A stretch of DNA of 64,000 bases from Chrysophaeum taylorii (GCA_029834535.1 JAQMWT010000471.1:62001-126000); one strand, 5' to 3'. Shown: positions 1-10,578, numbered from the stretch's first letter. Numbers and translations are program-made. The notes: generated from the letters alone by a model not told the origin.

Positions 1-37
1 CAACATCATACGCGCGCGTCTCGGTGTCATTTTAGCT

Positions 38-385
38 GAGCTCGAACATGAATCGCAGTGCGGCTTTCGGTCGGAACGGGGGACCGACGCAACCTTCAGC
101 CTGAAGATGGCATTGAAGAAGCGTCGTGAGCACGGCATGGAAATACGGGTACTTTTCGCTGATTTCGTCAAGGCTTTCTTTCGACAGGGTCCCGCGGGAA
201 CTACTGTGGCAAGTACTACCGAAATTCGGCGTTCCAGCGAAACTCGTACGCCTCATTATAGCTCTCGACCGTATATAATTGCGGTTCTCCGTTTCCGGCG
301 CTACCGCCTCGATCGCGAGTAACCAGCGTGATATCCTAGGTCCGGTTCTTTTCGTTTTATGCATGGCGGCCTTGAATTTTCATGG
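38..385 (+). pseudogene. Non-LTR retrotransposon reverse transcriptase fragment
   Basis: Pieces of a reverse transcriptase are readable on the plus strand in several frames. The order is: a Gln-Cys-Gly-Phe-Arg segment near 55; Met-Ala-Leu-Lys-Lys-Arg-Arg-Glu-His-Gly leading into a VLFADFVKAF segment (RT motif A region, 107-175); then, after a frame change, a VPRELLWQVLPKFGVPAKLV segment (about 188-248); then DILGPVLFVLCMAA (about 330-370, motif B region). The spacing fits LINE-type reverse transcriptases. An extra G near 75-83 and further shifts break the frame, and no catalytic YADD box was found, so this is a dead copy. No endonuclease or 3' end was recognised. Confidence 0.7.
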
Positions 386-1268
386 CGACGTCGTGAAGGT
401 CGGGAACCAGCGCGCGTTTTCAAGACGAACTGGACGTCGCTACAACGCAAAACGCGGCATTGAGGAAGTCGTACTCGAAGCGTCTGCGTACGCCCCACGC
501 GTTGGGCTGGCCTCTCGCGAGTTAGATTCCAGCCCGGCTCACCCGGGGGTCGAGGGACCATGGGGTGGGGTGGCGCTTCGGGTTGATTCGGGGTTGTTAG
601 TGCGCCAAGCTATCAGGTCCTTCGCAGGAGATGCGACGCCGCTTCGGCCGGCTGTGTTCATGATGCCGTTTGGAGCACGAACGCGGCGAGTTGGAATTTT
701 TAGCATGATGCCTCACGCCTTCATGCGACTGGCCCATTAGTTCAGGGACAGCTGCTCCGGGACGAACACGTCGCAGTATTGCTTCGGCGGGCTTGCGCTG
801 CTGCTGCCATTGAAGGGTGTGCTGGATGACGTGCCTCGAAGATTGATTTCATGGTTGTCGGACACACCAAGTTCGAGCGCAACGATACGGCGCAACACAC
901 GGCCAACGTTTTCAACTCGCATGGCTGCTTTCAACCACATGACGTGCTCAACGATCTGTTCAGCCATTACGCGACGGCCCGCGGCTTCGACGCCTCGAAG
1001 ATTTATTTACCAGTGCGTCATCACAGCGCTCTTCGAGGCTGTGGGCGATAGATATCACGCAGTACCGCTCGATCATGATAGTTGGTGGCGACGGCGAGTT
1101 GAGCAAAGACCTCGTGACGCAGCAGCACCAATACACCGCGGCATCGTCGGTGCTCGCCGTCGAGAATCTTTCTGACCGCTCCCCACTCCTGGGTGCGCTT
1201 TAGGTGCGCGGTATTCAAATGCGTACTGCTGTAGGAACAGAAGTTCCGGTACAAGTCAGGTTCGGGTC
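386..1268. other. No recognisable gene, probable decayed repeat
   Basis: Short open frames occur on both strands (for example 737-967 minus and 810-1175 plus), but none resembles a known family. The stretch follows the broken reverse transcriptase directly and may be the rest of that element. Nothing else was recognised before the ribosomal protein gene. Confidence 0.4.
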
Positions 1269-2138
1269 ATGTGGCGGACGGCTCGGCGATGGACGCAGAG
1301 CAACGGGACGCCGTCGGTGCGGCGGGCCGAGGTGCCTTACCGGCGGACGGGTGTCCTCGCCGTGAAGGCGGGGATGATGGGTACGTGGGACCAGTTTGGG
1401 AAACGGCACGCGCTGACATTGCTCCACGTCGACGGGTGCCGCGTTGTGCAGGTGAAGGATGTGGCCAAGGAGGGGTACACAGCGGTACAGGTGGGTGCCG
1501 GGACGCGTAAGGTCAAGCATGTCGACAAGGCCAAGGTGGGGCACTTCCGACGATGGTGGGGAGAGGAGGAGGAGGCCTTTCGACCGGAGATGCCGTACGC
1601 TTTGTCGCGGCGGGTGTCCGAGTTTCGCGTTTCCCCCGACGCCATCCTCCCCGTCGGGACACGCCTCGGCGCGGCGCACTTTGTCCCGGGGCAGTTCGTC
1701 GACGTCCAGGGAAAGACGAGGGGGAAGGGCTTCGCGGGTCCGATGAAACGGTGGGGATTTGGGGGCGGCCCCGCGTCCCACGGGACCTCCAAGGCTCACC
1801 GCACCCACGGCTCCATGGGCGGGTGCCAAGATCCGGGCCGGGTGTTCAAGGGCAAGAAAATGGCTGGTCGCATGGGCGGTCGCAACCGCACGGCCCAGAA
1901 CCTCGTCGTCCACAAGGTCGACACCGAGCGAAACGTAGTCTACGTCCGGGGTGCCGTCCCGGGTGCCCAAGGCGGGTGGGTGCGAATCACCGACGCTATC
2001 CGCCACCGCGACGACGCGACCATGCAACCGACTTCCCTCGGGGGCAAAATCCCGTTTCCGACCGTCGACCCCGACATTGCCCTTCCCCGCGAGCTCGAGT
2101 GGCACGACGAGCCCCCGCCGAGGCTGGAGGTGTCGTGA
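1269..2138 (+). CDS. Mitochondrial ribosomal protein uL3 (L3 family)
   Basis: This intronless 289-residue protein is a bacterial-type large-subunit ribosomal protein L3, which sits near the peptidyl-transferase centre and helps start large-subunit assembly. The core begins with VLAVKAGMMGTWDQFGKR. It contains the L3 loop GKTRGKGFAGPMKRWGF (about residues 145-160), then the SHGTSKAHRTHGSMG and KMAGRMGGRNRTAQNL segments, all diagnostic of the family. About 28 Arg/Ser/Thr-rich residues with almost no acidic residues precede the core, as expected for a mitochondrial presequence; a plastid copy is less likely but not excluded. The start is the only ATG before the presequence. The next gene begins about 200 bp downstream on the same strand. 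Confidence 0.92.
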   Translation: MWRTARRWTQSNGTPSVRRAEVPYRRTGVLAVKAGMMGTWDQFGKRHALTLLHVDGCRVVQVKDVAKEGYTAVQVGAGTRKVKHVDKAKVGHFRRWWGEEEEAFRPEMPYALSRRVSEFRVSPDAILPVGTRLGAAHFVPGQFVDVQGKTRGKGFAGPMKRWGFGGGPASHGTSKAHRTHGSMGGCQDPGRVFKGKKMAGRMGGRNRTAQNLVVHKVDTERNVVYVRGAVPGAQGGWVRITDAIRHRDDATMQPTSLGGKIPFPTVDPDIALPRELEWHDEPPPRLEVS

Positions 2139-2336
2139 TTTCTGAAGACTTATTATTATTACATTTAGGATAGATATAATAAGCCTAGGTAGTAGTTGTT
2201 GTTAGTAGGAACAAATTCACAACAAAACCACAACAAAACCACAACAAGCGCAAAATATGGTTGGGGTTCTCCGGTGACGACATCATCATCATAATCATCA
2301 TCAGCAGCAGCAGCAGCAGCGCGGCGTGTCGCGCCG
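2139..2336. repeat. Intergenic spacer with CAT/CAG microsatellite
   Basis: The spacer between uL3 and the PI 4-kinase has an AT-rich part with repeated AACAAAACCACAAC-like words (about 2210-2250). A CATCAT tract then changes to CAGCAG (about 2279-2320) just before the kinase ATG. No promoter element was recognised. Confidence 0.6.
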
Positions 2337-4043
2337 ATGGCTCCGTATGGTCGGATCGCGCTCGGCGCTTCGATGGTGTGCGACGCGGCGTCTGTGGTGA
2401 CGTACGTCGCGACGCCGCGGAGCTTCGGGGACATGGCCGTTCGCGCACCGTGGCGGTGGCGCGAAAGGATGCGGCTGCGGTCGTCGCTGTTTGTGATCGA
2501 AGCCCTCGCGCTTCTCCGGATAATCGTCCTGGTGGTGCTCGTGCTGCCGTCGGTCGGGGCGAGGTGCTCGAAGCGAGCGCTCGCGGCGTGGAGCGGCGGG
2601 CACCTGGTCGTCGCGTGCGGCGCGGTCGTCGTGACGGCGTGGCGCGCGTCGTCCGGACGCCTCGGCGCGCACGAGGGCGCCGCGGCCGTGGGTCTGTGTT
2701 GCCTGTCGGTGTTGTCGTGCCGGTTTCTTCGGGGCGCGATCGACTACGTCCGATCGGACCGAGCCCCCGTGCTCGACGTCTACCTGTACGCGGGAGAGCA
2801 CTTTAGCCGCCTCGCGCGCGCCGTCGCCTCGACGGCCAAGGCGTCGACGCGTCGGCGGTCGTGTGGGTGCTACTCGGGGGCGCAGCGCGAGGACGCGACC
2901 GCTGCGCTTATCGAACCCGAGGCCGAGCCCAAGCTGCGCGCGGCGCTCCGGCGGTTCGCCGAGCGGAGCGCTTCGATCCGCGGCTTCTGGAACGACCGCC
3001 TCGCCCTCGAACTCGGCCGGGCGCGTCGCATCGCCCGCGACTTCGAGACGCGCGGCCGAGACCTCTTCCTCGACACCCCCGAGCGCCGGCGGCAAAAGGC
3101 CCTCGACGAGGTATTTTCGCTCTTGATTCGCCTCTTCGCGCACGAGGACGTCCTCGGCGAGATTCGCGACGCCTTCCGCGGCGAACCGAGCGCGCTCGTC
3201 TTCCACTCCCTCCAGCTCGCCGCCTTCGCGCTCTTCGGGGCTTATTGGGACGGCCCCGCCCTTCGACGCTGCCTTCTCGACCTCTGCGCGGCCGACGCCT
3301 ACTTCGCGCACCGCGTCGAGTTCTACCTCCGCGCCTTCGCCACCCCCGAAACCCCCGGCTTGAGGCTCACGCCCGAGGCCGCCGATGCCGTCGTCGCGCT
3401 CCGCACCGACGTCAAGCTCGCCGCGGCCGCGCCCGCGACCAAAATGCGCGCCGTCTTCGCGACGACGAGACCAGACGACGACGAAAACGACGACCAGAAG
3501 GAAAGCGATCCGGTCGTCGTCGTTCCGCCCCGCGACGACGACGACGACGACGCGTTCGACGAGATGCCGTGCGTAGGAGGGCCCCGTTGAGTGCGTACGC
3601 GCGACGCAGGCGGCTCGTGGACACCTTGACGGCGATCAGCCGCGACCTCTGCGGTATCGAGCGGCGCGAGAGGAACGAGGTATTGCGGGCGCGGCTCGAG
3701 GCAGTCAACCGCGCGCTGCTGCCGTCGCGCGCCGCGTACGTGCCCTGCGGATCGCGCGGCCGCCACGAGCGCGTCACGAAAATCCACGCGATCGAGTCCA
3801 AGGTATTTTCGACCAAAGAGCGGTGCCCGTACCTCGCCTGCCTCGAAGTCGAGCTCCTCGACGACGACCCGACGCCGTCGTCGCGACTTTTGGCGTCGGC
3901 CATTTGTTTCGCGCCGGCGGCGACGACGGCGCCTTCCAGGAGTGAGGAGGCCTGCGACGACGAGGAGCCCCTCGGCCAGTGGCGATCCTCGAACCGCGCC
4001 GAGTCCGGCGACTCCTCGAGGAGCGGCTCGGCGCCGCGCGTCG

Positions 4044-4074
<31 letters not shown>

Positions 4075-5163
4075 GCACACCTACGGCGCGCTCCGAGCCG
4101 AAGACGACGCCGCTCCCCCAAAAGAGGAGGCGCTGGCGTCGCGGCGGTCCTTCGATTCGCTGGCGTCGCGGCGGTCCTTCGATTCGCTGGCGTTCCCGAC
4201 GGTCGTCTTTCGCGAATGTTGGGCCGACAAGGAGGCGCGGCTCCTCGGCGAGGACCGCGGCAGGCGGCGGCTCGTCCCGGTGATCGTCAAGGCGCGCGAC
4301 GATCTCAGGCAGGAGCAGTTCGCCTCGCAGCTCATCGCCCAGGCCGCCGCCATCCTCGAGGCGGCGCGCGTTCCCGTCTGGCTCCGACCCTACGACGTCG
4401 TCGCGACGGGACCCGACGCGGGTGTTATCGAGGCCGTCCCCGATTCTGTGAGCCTCGATGCCCTCCGGCGAAACGACTCGGACTACGTCTCGCTCGTCGA
4501 CTTTTTCGATCGCCACTTTGGCCGCGCGGGCCTCGCCGCCGCGCGTTCTGCCTTCGTCGAGTCCCTCGCGCCGGCCTGCATCATCAGCTACCTCCTCCAG
4601 CTCAAGGACCGCCACAACGGCAACCTTCTCATCGACGCGCGAGGACACCTCTTCCACATCGACTTTGGCTACATGCTCGCCTCCTCGCCCGGCGGAAATT
4701 TCGGCTTCGAGTCGGCTCCCTTCAAGCTCACCAACGAGTTCCTCGAGCTCGTCGGCCCCGACTTCCGCCGCTTCAAGGACCTCTGCGTTCGAACCTTTCT
4801 CGCTCTCAGGCGCGAACGACACCGCCTCATCCTCCTCGCCGAGATGACCGTCCGCGGCTGCGAACACCTCCCCTGCTTCGACGGCCGCCCCCGAGAGACC
4901 ATCGACGCCCTCCGGTCCGTTCTTCTTTTTTTTTTCTTCTGTTTGATTTTGAATCGCCCGCCGTCCCAGGCGCCGCTTCAAGCCCAATCTCGCCGACCGC
5001 AAAGTCCGCGCCTTCGTCCACGGCCTCATCGACAAGTCCACGAATAACTGGCGCACCTCGCTCTACGGTGCGAACCGCGAAAGTCCCTCTTACGTACTTA
5101 CTTGCTTGCTCGCTTGCTTCGACCGCAGACGAGTACCAGCGCCGCTGCGTCGGCATCCTCTGA
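2337..5163 (+). CDS. Phosphatidylinositol 4-kinase beta with N-terminal membrane domain
   Basis: Type III PI 4-kinases of the beta class phosphorylate PI to PI4P at Golgi and endosome membranes. The kinase domain is clear: VPVIVKARDDLRQEQFASQL (ATP-binding lysine), QLKDRHNGNLL catalytic loop, HIDFGYML metal-binding motif, then NFGFESAPFKLTNEF and a C-terminus ending EYQRRCVGIL as in PI4KB. A helical PIK-like segment lies at about residues 180-340. Inferred exons are 2337-3568, 3610-4914, 4970-5067 and 5129-5163 (889 aa); introns are 41, 55 and 61 bp, all GT-AG, each restoring the frame into conserved sequence. Residues 1-140 hold about four hydrophobic segments, unlike the soluble animal and yeast enzymes. 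A poly-Gln tract (4049-4075) and a duplicated SRRSFDSLA segment interrupt the linker before the kinase. The 41-bp first intron is the least certain. Confidence 0.9.
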
Positions 5164-5345
5164 CGCACGTGCCGGTCCGACCGTGCGTCCTCGGTGACGA
5201 CGACTGGTGCCCGCGGGACCGTCACTCCTACTACTATTCTTTCTCGCATCGCCCCGCAGCACCTTGTTGTCGTGCGCGAGTGGCGTTCCACTCCCGATGA
5301 ATGACGGTATGTCCGCAAGCAAGCAAGCAAGCAAGCAAGCAAGCG
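5068..5345. repeat. Complementary CTTG and CAAG tracts
   Basis: The last PI4K intron contains a CTTG/CTCG-rich tract (about 5096-5120). The 3' flank holds a (GCAA)n tract (about 5316-5344) that is its reverse complement, so the pre-mRNA could form a long hairpin spanning the last exon. Confidence 0.6.
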
Positions 5346-6178
5346 CCTCGAGCTAATTAAGAATTAATTTAACACCTTTCGTTTTTTACAAGTAGCATCG
5401 ACAACAACTCGGCGTCGCGCCAGTAGCGTAGTTATTCTGCGCGGTGCGCCGCCTACGAGAGAGAGAAGAAGAGTGTTCGTTTCATGGTTATCTCACAGCA
5501 GGTCAGTGCTCCGACGGAGCTACCGAAAAAGTAGGAATATGAAACTGGTGTACACGGAGGTCTCTCGACCTCGACATGTCGACCGCTTTCCTCTTCGAGC
5601 TTTCTACTGCATCGCCTCAGGGATCGGCGTGCGGCGCAGACGGGGGGCAGGACCGTCCCTGTGAAATCGGACGGCCCCCACCTCGCCCAGCTCGGACGGC
5701 AGGACAACTAGCTCGTACTTACTTCTTGAGCATGCGGCGACGACGCGTTTTCGAGCTAGCGAGCGAGCGAGCGATGAGATTACAGATTGCAGGTGTTTTT
5801 ACTACCTACTACTTGGAAGAAGTAAAGAGCACAATAAAAAATAAATAAATAAATAATACCCTCGTGGGGAATGTACAGAAGAGTGGTTTCTTGAATTGAA
5901 GGAGCTGCCCACGTGGTTGTGAAAAGGTTGTTAATATAATAGTGACGTGGAATTGGGGCCTTTCGAGGACGTAAGTGTGACGCGCGCCCATACCACGCGG
6001 CCCAAGATTGCCTTTCCACGTTGATTGCAACGTCGTTGGCGGCGACGTCACAGCAAAGGATATGTGAGAGGGCTCTGGGAGGGAGGTCGGTTCGGTTCGG
6101 TTCGGTTCGGTTCGGTTCGGTTCGGTTCCGGTTTCGGTTTGGTTGGGGGCGAGGATGTGATCCTCACATCACGCGACG
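5164..6178. other. Intergenic region with TTCGG microsatellite
   Basis: No gene was recognised between the PI 4-kinase stop and the importin start. The stretch includes a short GAGC-type repeat (5756-5774), an A/T-rich AAATAAATAAAT run (about 5837-5858) and a (TTCGG)n pentanucleotide array at about 6087-6128, roughly 50 bp before the importin ATG, probably in its promoter or 5' UTR. Confidence 0.6.
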
Positions 6179-9100
6179 ATGGCCACCCTCGAGCAACTGC
6201 TGTCGGCGGACAACGAAGAGCGCCGAGGCGCCGAGGCGGCGCTGCAAGCGTACCTGCGAGACGCCCCTCTGGCTGCCGTCGAAATGCTCGTGCGAGAGCT
6301 GCGGTCGGGCGGGACCGCCCCGCTTCGTTGGCTCGCCGCAGTACTGTTGAGGAAGGCCGTCGTCACAAAGCCCGAGATTTGGTGGTTGCTGAGCGACGAG
6401 CAGCGCGCGGCGGCGCTCGGCGAGGTGATCGAGGAGCTGCGGACGACGCGAGACGTCGGGTTGCGGCGAAGGTGCGCCGATGCCGTGGCGGCCGCGGCCC
6501 AGGCGGGTCTCGATCGCGAGGACGCGTTTGGCGCCAACGCCGTGCGGTGGTGCCTCGACAACGCGCGTACTCTTTGCGGCCTCGAAGTCCTCGAGAGGAT
6601 CTGCGCGGAGGCGTCCCCGCTCGCGCTCGCGCACGGCGACGCCATCGCCGCGACGCTCGCCGCCGTGTTGATGGAGGACGCCGCAGCCAACAATGTCCCG
6701 GAGGAGGAGGTCAAGGTTGGCGCGGCGCGCGCGGCGATCGCGTGGTGCCTCGAGGTTGAGACGGATCGCCAGGTCGCTATCGGCTCGAGACTCGCGGAGC
6801 TGGTCGTGGAGTGTTTGGGCGGAATGTCCTATTCCCCCAGCAACGACGACCACGTCGCCTTCGTGTTGCGCGCCGTGTGCGATCTCGCGGACGACGGTTC
6901 GACGACTTTGTTCGCGCGGAGAGCGATCGTCGAGCCGCGCGCGTTTTCTTTCGCGCGGTTCGCGGCGGGAATCGCGGCGCTGCCGGAAACGAGGGTGTCG
7001 GAAGGATGCAGGTGCGCGGCGCTCGACGCCGTCGCGTCGTGCGTTTCGGTGTCATCGTTTTTTTCTCAAGGCGAGGCTCTTCTTCTCGAGATCTCGAGGG
7101 TCGCGTTTCGCGCCCTGGTCGACTTCGCGACGACGATCGACCGGGCCGACTGGTGCGTTTCCGGACGCGATTATTTTTTCGCGAGGATGCTCGAGGTTGA
7201 GGAGGAGGAGGAGGACGGGAGCTCTATGCGGCGGTCGCTCGTCGTATCGTTCGACGAGGGCGTTCCAGCGGCCGCGTTGCGCGCGCTCGAACGCGTCGTT
7301 TCGAGCACGCTCGACGCGGACGGGGCTCGACTGTCGGCGAGTCTGACGCCGTGGCTCGCGCCGCTCCTCGCGGGGCGAGGCAGGCCCGAGGCTCGACGCG
7401 CCGCCCTCGCCGCCCTCGTCGTCGTGTCGGCGACGGGCGTCCCCGACGCCATCGTGGCGCGCGTCGCCGAGATCGCCGTCTCGGATCCGTTTTTCGCGGT
7501 GCGCGCGGCGGCCTTCGAATGCCTCGAGGCGATCGTCGAAGAAGGAGAAGAAGACGAAGAAGAAGAAGACGACGACGAAGACTGGTCTTTCTTCTGGACG
7601 GGCCTCGCGCTGGACAAAAACGACATCGCGAGCGAGTTCTCGGACGAATCGAGTCCGGGCGACAAGGAAGTCCGGGCAAAAATCGTGTGCGCGGCGGCCG
7701 TCCGGGCCCTCGGCGAGCGCGGCCCCGGCGTCGAGCAAACGTATGCCGCGCGGTCGGCCGCGCGGGCGCTGGGGGTCGCTGCGAACCAGGTCGGGTCGAA
7801 CCCGAGCGCCGTAATCCCGGCGCTCGCGCGCGCGATCGTCGCCGCGCGAAAAGATTTTTTTGAAGACGCCGATCGCGTCGTCGCGAGCGCGCTGCTCGCC
7901 GCCGAGGCCGCGATCGCGCTCGCGGGCGTTCGACGCGCCGAGAACGAGGTCGTCGTGCCGCTCGCGGCGGGGCTCGTCGACGCGGGTCTCGCCGCGCTCG
8001 CCTCGGCGACGCGCGGCGGCAACGCCGCCGAGGAGAAGGTCGCGGGAGCCGCGCTCGCCGTCGCCGCGGCCGTCGAGGCCGGCCTCCGACTGCTCGCGCC
8101 CCGCTGCGACCACGACCCGCGCGTCGTCGCGGCGTTCGAAAGGGTCGCGACCTTCGCCCTCGATCGTCGCACGATCGACGTCGCCGGCGTCGTCGAGCGC
8201 GGCTGCTTGAGGCACCTCCCGCGCGCCGCGCTCGCGACCGACGACTGGACGGTCGCTCGAAACGCGATCGCGCTCGCGTGCGCCGTCGCCGAACGCGGCT
8301 CGCGGAGCACCACCGAGGCCTGCAGGGCGCTCTACGACATCCTCCGCACGACGCGCGGCGTCGTTTCCGCTCTGACGGCCTTCGACGACCTGGCCATGCG
8401 TCTCGCCGCGACGCTCGGCGACCTCGCGCGACGCTCGACCTCGACGGCCGTCGTCGTCTTTTCGGCGGCCACCGTCCAGCGCCTCTTCGAGGACCGCGTC
8501 GCCGCCGCCGCCGCGCACCTTATTCTCCCCGACTCCCCGCGACGACTCGTCGCCGCGACGCTTCCCCTCTTCGGCGACGCCCTCCGCCACCCTCGCGCGC
8601 CCGCCTCTTGCAGCGGCGTCGAATTTTCGACGATCGACGCCCTCGCCGCCGTCGCCGAGTGCCTCGCCGAGTGCCTCGCCGCCGCCCCCGATCCCTACCC
8701 GACCACCGGCATTCTCGTCGCCGTCCTCGACGCGGCCGCCGACCTCGCGACCGCCGGCGACGACGGCCACCTCTTCGAACGCCTCGCGACCGTCCTCGAT
8801 CTCGCCCTCGAACGCGCCGTGTCCGCCGCGCGCGCCGACTTCTTCCGCGACAAAGCCTACCCGCTCCTCGCCTCCTGGCTCTCCGCCGAAAATACGCACA
8901 AAATCCACCCGCGCTTCCGCGTCTTCCTCGTCGCATCCTGCGCCGCCTTCTTCGAATACTTCCCCGACCGCGCGCCCGCCGCCGACCTCGTCCTCCGCTC
9001 CGTCCGCGCGCCCGCCCCCGCGCTCCGCCGCGCCGCCGTCGCCCGCGTCGCCGCCGTCGCCGACCCCAACTCGCTCGTTCGCGCCGTCGACGCCCTCGTC

Positions 9101-9601
9101 GACCTCGCCGACGAGGCCGACGACCCCGACCTCCGCGACGCCGCCGTCGCCGGCCTCGTGTCCATCAACGCGCGTCTCCCGGGCGGCTGGTCCGCGCCCG
9201 ATCACGCCTCGCTCGCCTCCAAGATTCTCGCTCGACTCCCGCTAAGACGAGCTGCCGACCTCGCGCGTCGAGCCCACGTCCTCTTCCTCCACAGCCTGCG
9301 CCTCGACACCCTCCACCCCGCCCTCGCGCCGAGGCTCGCCGACGTCCTCCGAGACCTCGTCGCCGAGCAGCCCTCGCCCCCCTGGGCTGCGGCTTTGCTC
9401 CAACGACGACCTCTTCCCCGCGCCTTTCAGAACCTCCTCGGCCGCCAGTTCCCCACGGAGGCCTCCGCGACCGACGCCGCCGCTGCGGCCTACTGGCAGG
9501 TCCAGCTCCTCCCCACTGCTGACCTGCGCGACCGCGCGCTCGGCCTGCGCCTACACGTCGGGAGGGACCCTCGACCTCGGAGGGACAGTTCCTCATCCTG
9601 A
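6179..9601 (+). CDS. Importin-beta family karyopherin (importin-5/4-like)
   Basis: This intronless 1140-residue protein is made almost entirely of alpha-helical HEAT-type repeats. The N-terminus (LEQLLSADNEERRGAEAALQ, then an RWLAAVLLRKAVV segment) matches the Ran-binding start of importin-5/importin-4 karyopherins, and the length fits (about 1100 aa in the family). Such proteins carry ribosomal proteins, histones and other cargo through nuclear pores and release them on Ran-GTP binding. A very acidic run of Glu and Asp at about residues 454-472 lies where related karyopherins have an acidic loop. Extreme Ala/Arg/Asp richness reflects the local GC content. The C-terminal third is less clearly conserved, so the cargo class cannot be named. 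The ATG sits in a good context shortly after the TTCGG repeat. Confidence 0.82.
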   Translation: MATLEQLLSADNEERRGAEAALQAYLRDAPLAAVEMLVRELRSGGTAPLRWLAAVLLRKAVVTKPEIWWLLSDEQRAAALGEVIEELRTTRDVGLRRRCADAVAAAAQAGLDREDAFGANAVRWCLDNARTLCGLEVLERICAEASPLALAHGDAIAATLAAVLMEDAAANNVPEEEVKVGAARAAIAWCLEVETDRQVAIGSRLAELVVECLGGMSYSPSNDDHVAFVLRAVCDLADDGSTTLFARRAIVEPRAFSFARFAAGIAALPETRVSEGCRCAALDAVASCVSVSSFFSQGEALLLEISRVAFRALVDFATTIDRADWCVSGRDYFFARMLEVEEEEEDGSSMRRSLVVSFDEGVPAAALRALERVVSSTLDADGARLSASLTPWLAPLLAGRGRPEARRAALAALVVVSATGVPDAIVARVAEIAVSDPFFAVRAAAFECLEAIVEEGEEDEEEEDDDEDWSFFWTGLALDKNDIASEFSDESSPGDKEVRAKIVCAAAVRALGERGPGVEQTYAARSAARALGVAANQVGSNPSAVIPALARAIVAARKDFFEDADRVVASALLAAEAAIALAGVRRAENEVVVPLAAGLVDAGLAALASATRGGNAAEEKVAGAALAVAAAVEAGLRLLAPRCDHDPRVVAAFERVATFALDRRTIDVAGVVERGCLRHLPRAALATDDWTVARNAIALACAVAERGSRSTTEACRALYDILRTTRGVVSALTAFDDLAMRLAATLGDLARRSTSTAVVVFSAATVQRLFEDRVAAAAAHLILPDSPRRLVAATLPLFGDALRHPRAPASCSGVEFSTIDALAAVAECLAECLAAAPDPYPTTGILVAVLDAAADLATAGDDGHLFERLATVLDLALERAVSAARADFFRDKAYPLLASWLSAENTHKIHPRFRVFLVASCAAFFEYFPDRAPAADLVLRSVRAPAPALRRAAVARVAAVADPNSLVRAVDALVDLADEADDPDLRDAAVAGLVSINARLPGGWSAPDHASLASKILARLPLRRAADLARRAHVLFLHSLRLDTLHPALAPRLADVLRDLVAEQPSPPWAAALLQRRPLPRAFQNLLGRQFPTEASATDAAAAAYWQVQLLPTADLRDRALGLRLHVGRDPRPRRDSSSS

Positions 9602-9895
9602 GGACAACACTCTATCATGATGATGATGATGATGATGATGCTGCTGCTGATGGGAGTGGCCTTCATTTAATCACTTTTGTTTTGTTGTTGTCTAATGTTA
9701 TGTGTTCTTCCTACATCGTCTTCTTTATCTCGTTTTAGATCCCTTTTTATTATTGCGCTACTTCAAAACTTCCTTCAAAGGGGTCAGCGAAGTGAATGAA
9801 CGTGAAGTGAACATTGGACTTCGGACGAAAATTTTCGGTGAAGTGAAGTGAAGTGAAGTGATGTGATGTGAAGTGAATTCCCAACGCTCGTATAA
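9602..9895. repeat. Intergenic spacer with ATG and GAAGT microsatellites
   Basis: An (ATG)n run lies at about 9616-9645, then T-rich sequence, then a (GAAGT/GATGT)n pentamer array at about 9836-9880, next to the left LTR of the Copia element. Confidence 0.6.
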
Positions 9896-10085
9896 CTACA
9901 ATGAAGAATGTGAGAAAACCGTGTGAGAACTGAAATGGGGATGTGAGAACTATAATGGGGACGTGGCGCAGGGGTAAGTGTCATAGCTTCCTCACGCAGG
10001 TGCTGGAAAAGAAAGAAAAGGAAGAAGAAAAAAGGGGTAAGTGAGACGCTCACGGAGGAGAAGCTTTGAGGAAGACGTCAATAAA
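9896..10085 (-). repeat. Copia LTR, left copy
   Basis: This sequence (TGTGAGAACTATAATGGGG, then GGGGTAAGTGTCATAGCTTCC and a GGAAAAGAAAGAAAAGG purine tract) recurs at 15060-15300 and, in part, at 19760-19850. The repeated block begins TGTGAG and its core ends CTCAC(A), as expected for short terminal inverted repeats of an LTR. Exact ends are uncertain because the block contains internal duplications. Confidence 0.65.
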
Positions 10086-10578
10086 GGAATTGTGGCAGAA
10101 AGAAACAGCAGAGATTAGGGCGAAAAACACGAGGTGAGGTAACGAGCACGAAGCCGGAGGAAGGAAGGAGCTTCCGTACTGCGGGTGAAAATATCGCTAA
10201 GGTTGTGAAGGCGGGGAATGTGTTGGAGATCAATGTGTGGTTGCGATGATATTCGGCGGTACTGTAAAAGCGAATGTCAATATGGCGGGTGCGCCGTGTG
10301 AGACATTGGAGACGGACTTGGGTGACGGTGGTGCTATTATCGACATACATTGGGACCGTGTGACGAGGGAGATCAAAGTCATCAAAAAGTTTGAGAAGCC
10401 AAGAGAGCTCAGCAGTAGCGGCGTAAAGAGCGAGCAATTCAGCTTCAAAAGAAGAGCGAGCAAGTAAGTAAGGCGAGCGGGGGCAGTAGGCGATCATAGA
10501 GCCAGCAAGGAGAAAACAAAAACCAGTTGTAGAGTGGCGGTCATCAGGGTCGTCGGCCCAGCTGGAGTCGGAATAACC
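10078..10578 (-). pseudogene. Copia RNase H segment, copy 1
   Basis: The frame 10497-10078 contains SSFEAELLALYAATAELSWL, then a segment with PMYVDNSTTVTQ, then RRTRHIDIRFY. These are the usual C-terminal RNase H blocks of Copia (Glu of the EAE/EAEL motif, Asp of the VDN motif, and the RTKHID-like segment). A frameshift separates it from the reverse transcriptase upstream. Confidence 0.8.

Noticed and set aside
2861-3589. Long Arg-rich plus-strand frame overlapping the first PI4K exon
   Set aside because: It is an out-of-frame shadow of the GC-rich exon; only the part after 3610 reads as PI4K sequence.
7052-9205. 717-residue minus-strand open frame opposite the importin gene
   Set aside because: Gly/Arg/Glu-rich shadow of the plus-strand Ala/Arg/Asp-rich coding sequence with no domain of its own; GC-rich codons remove stops on the other strand.
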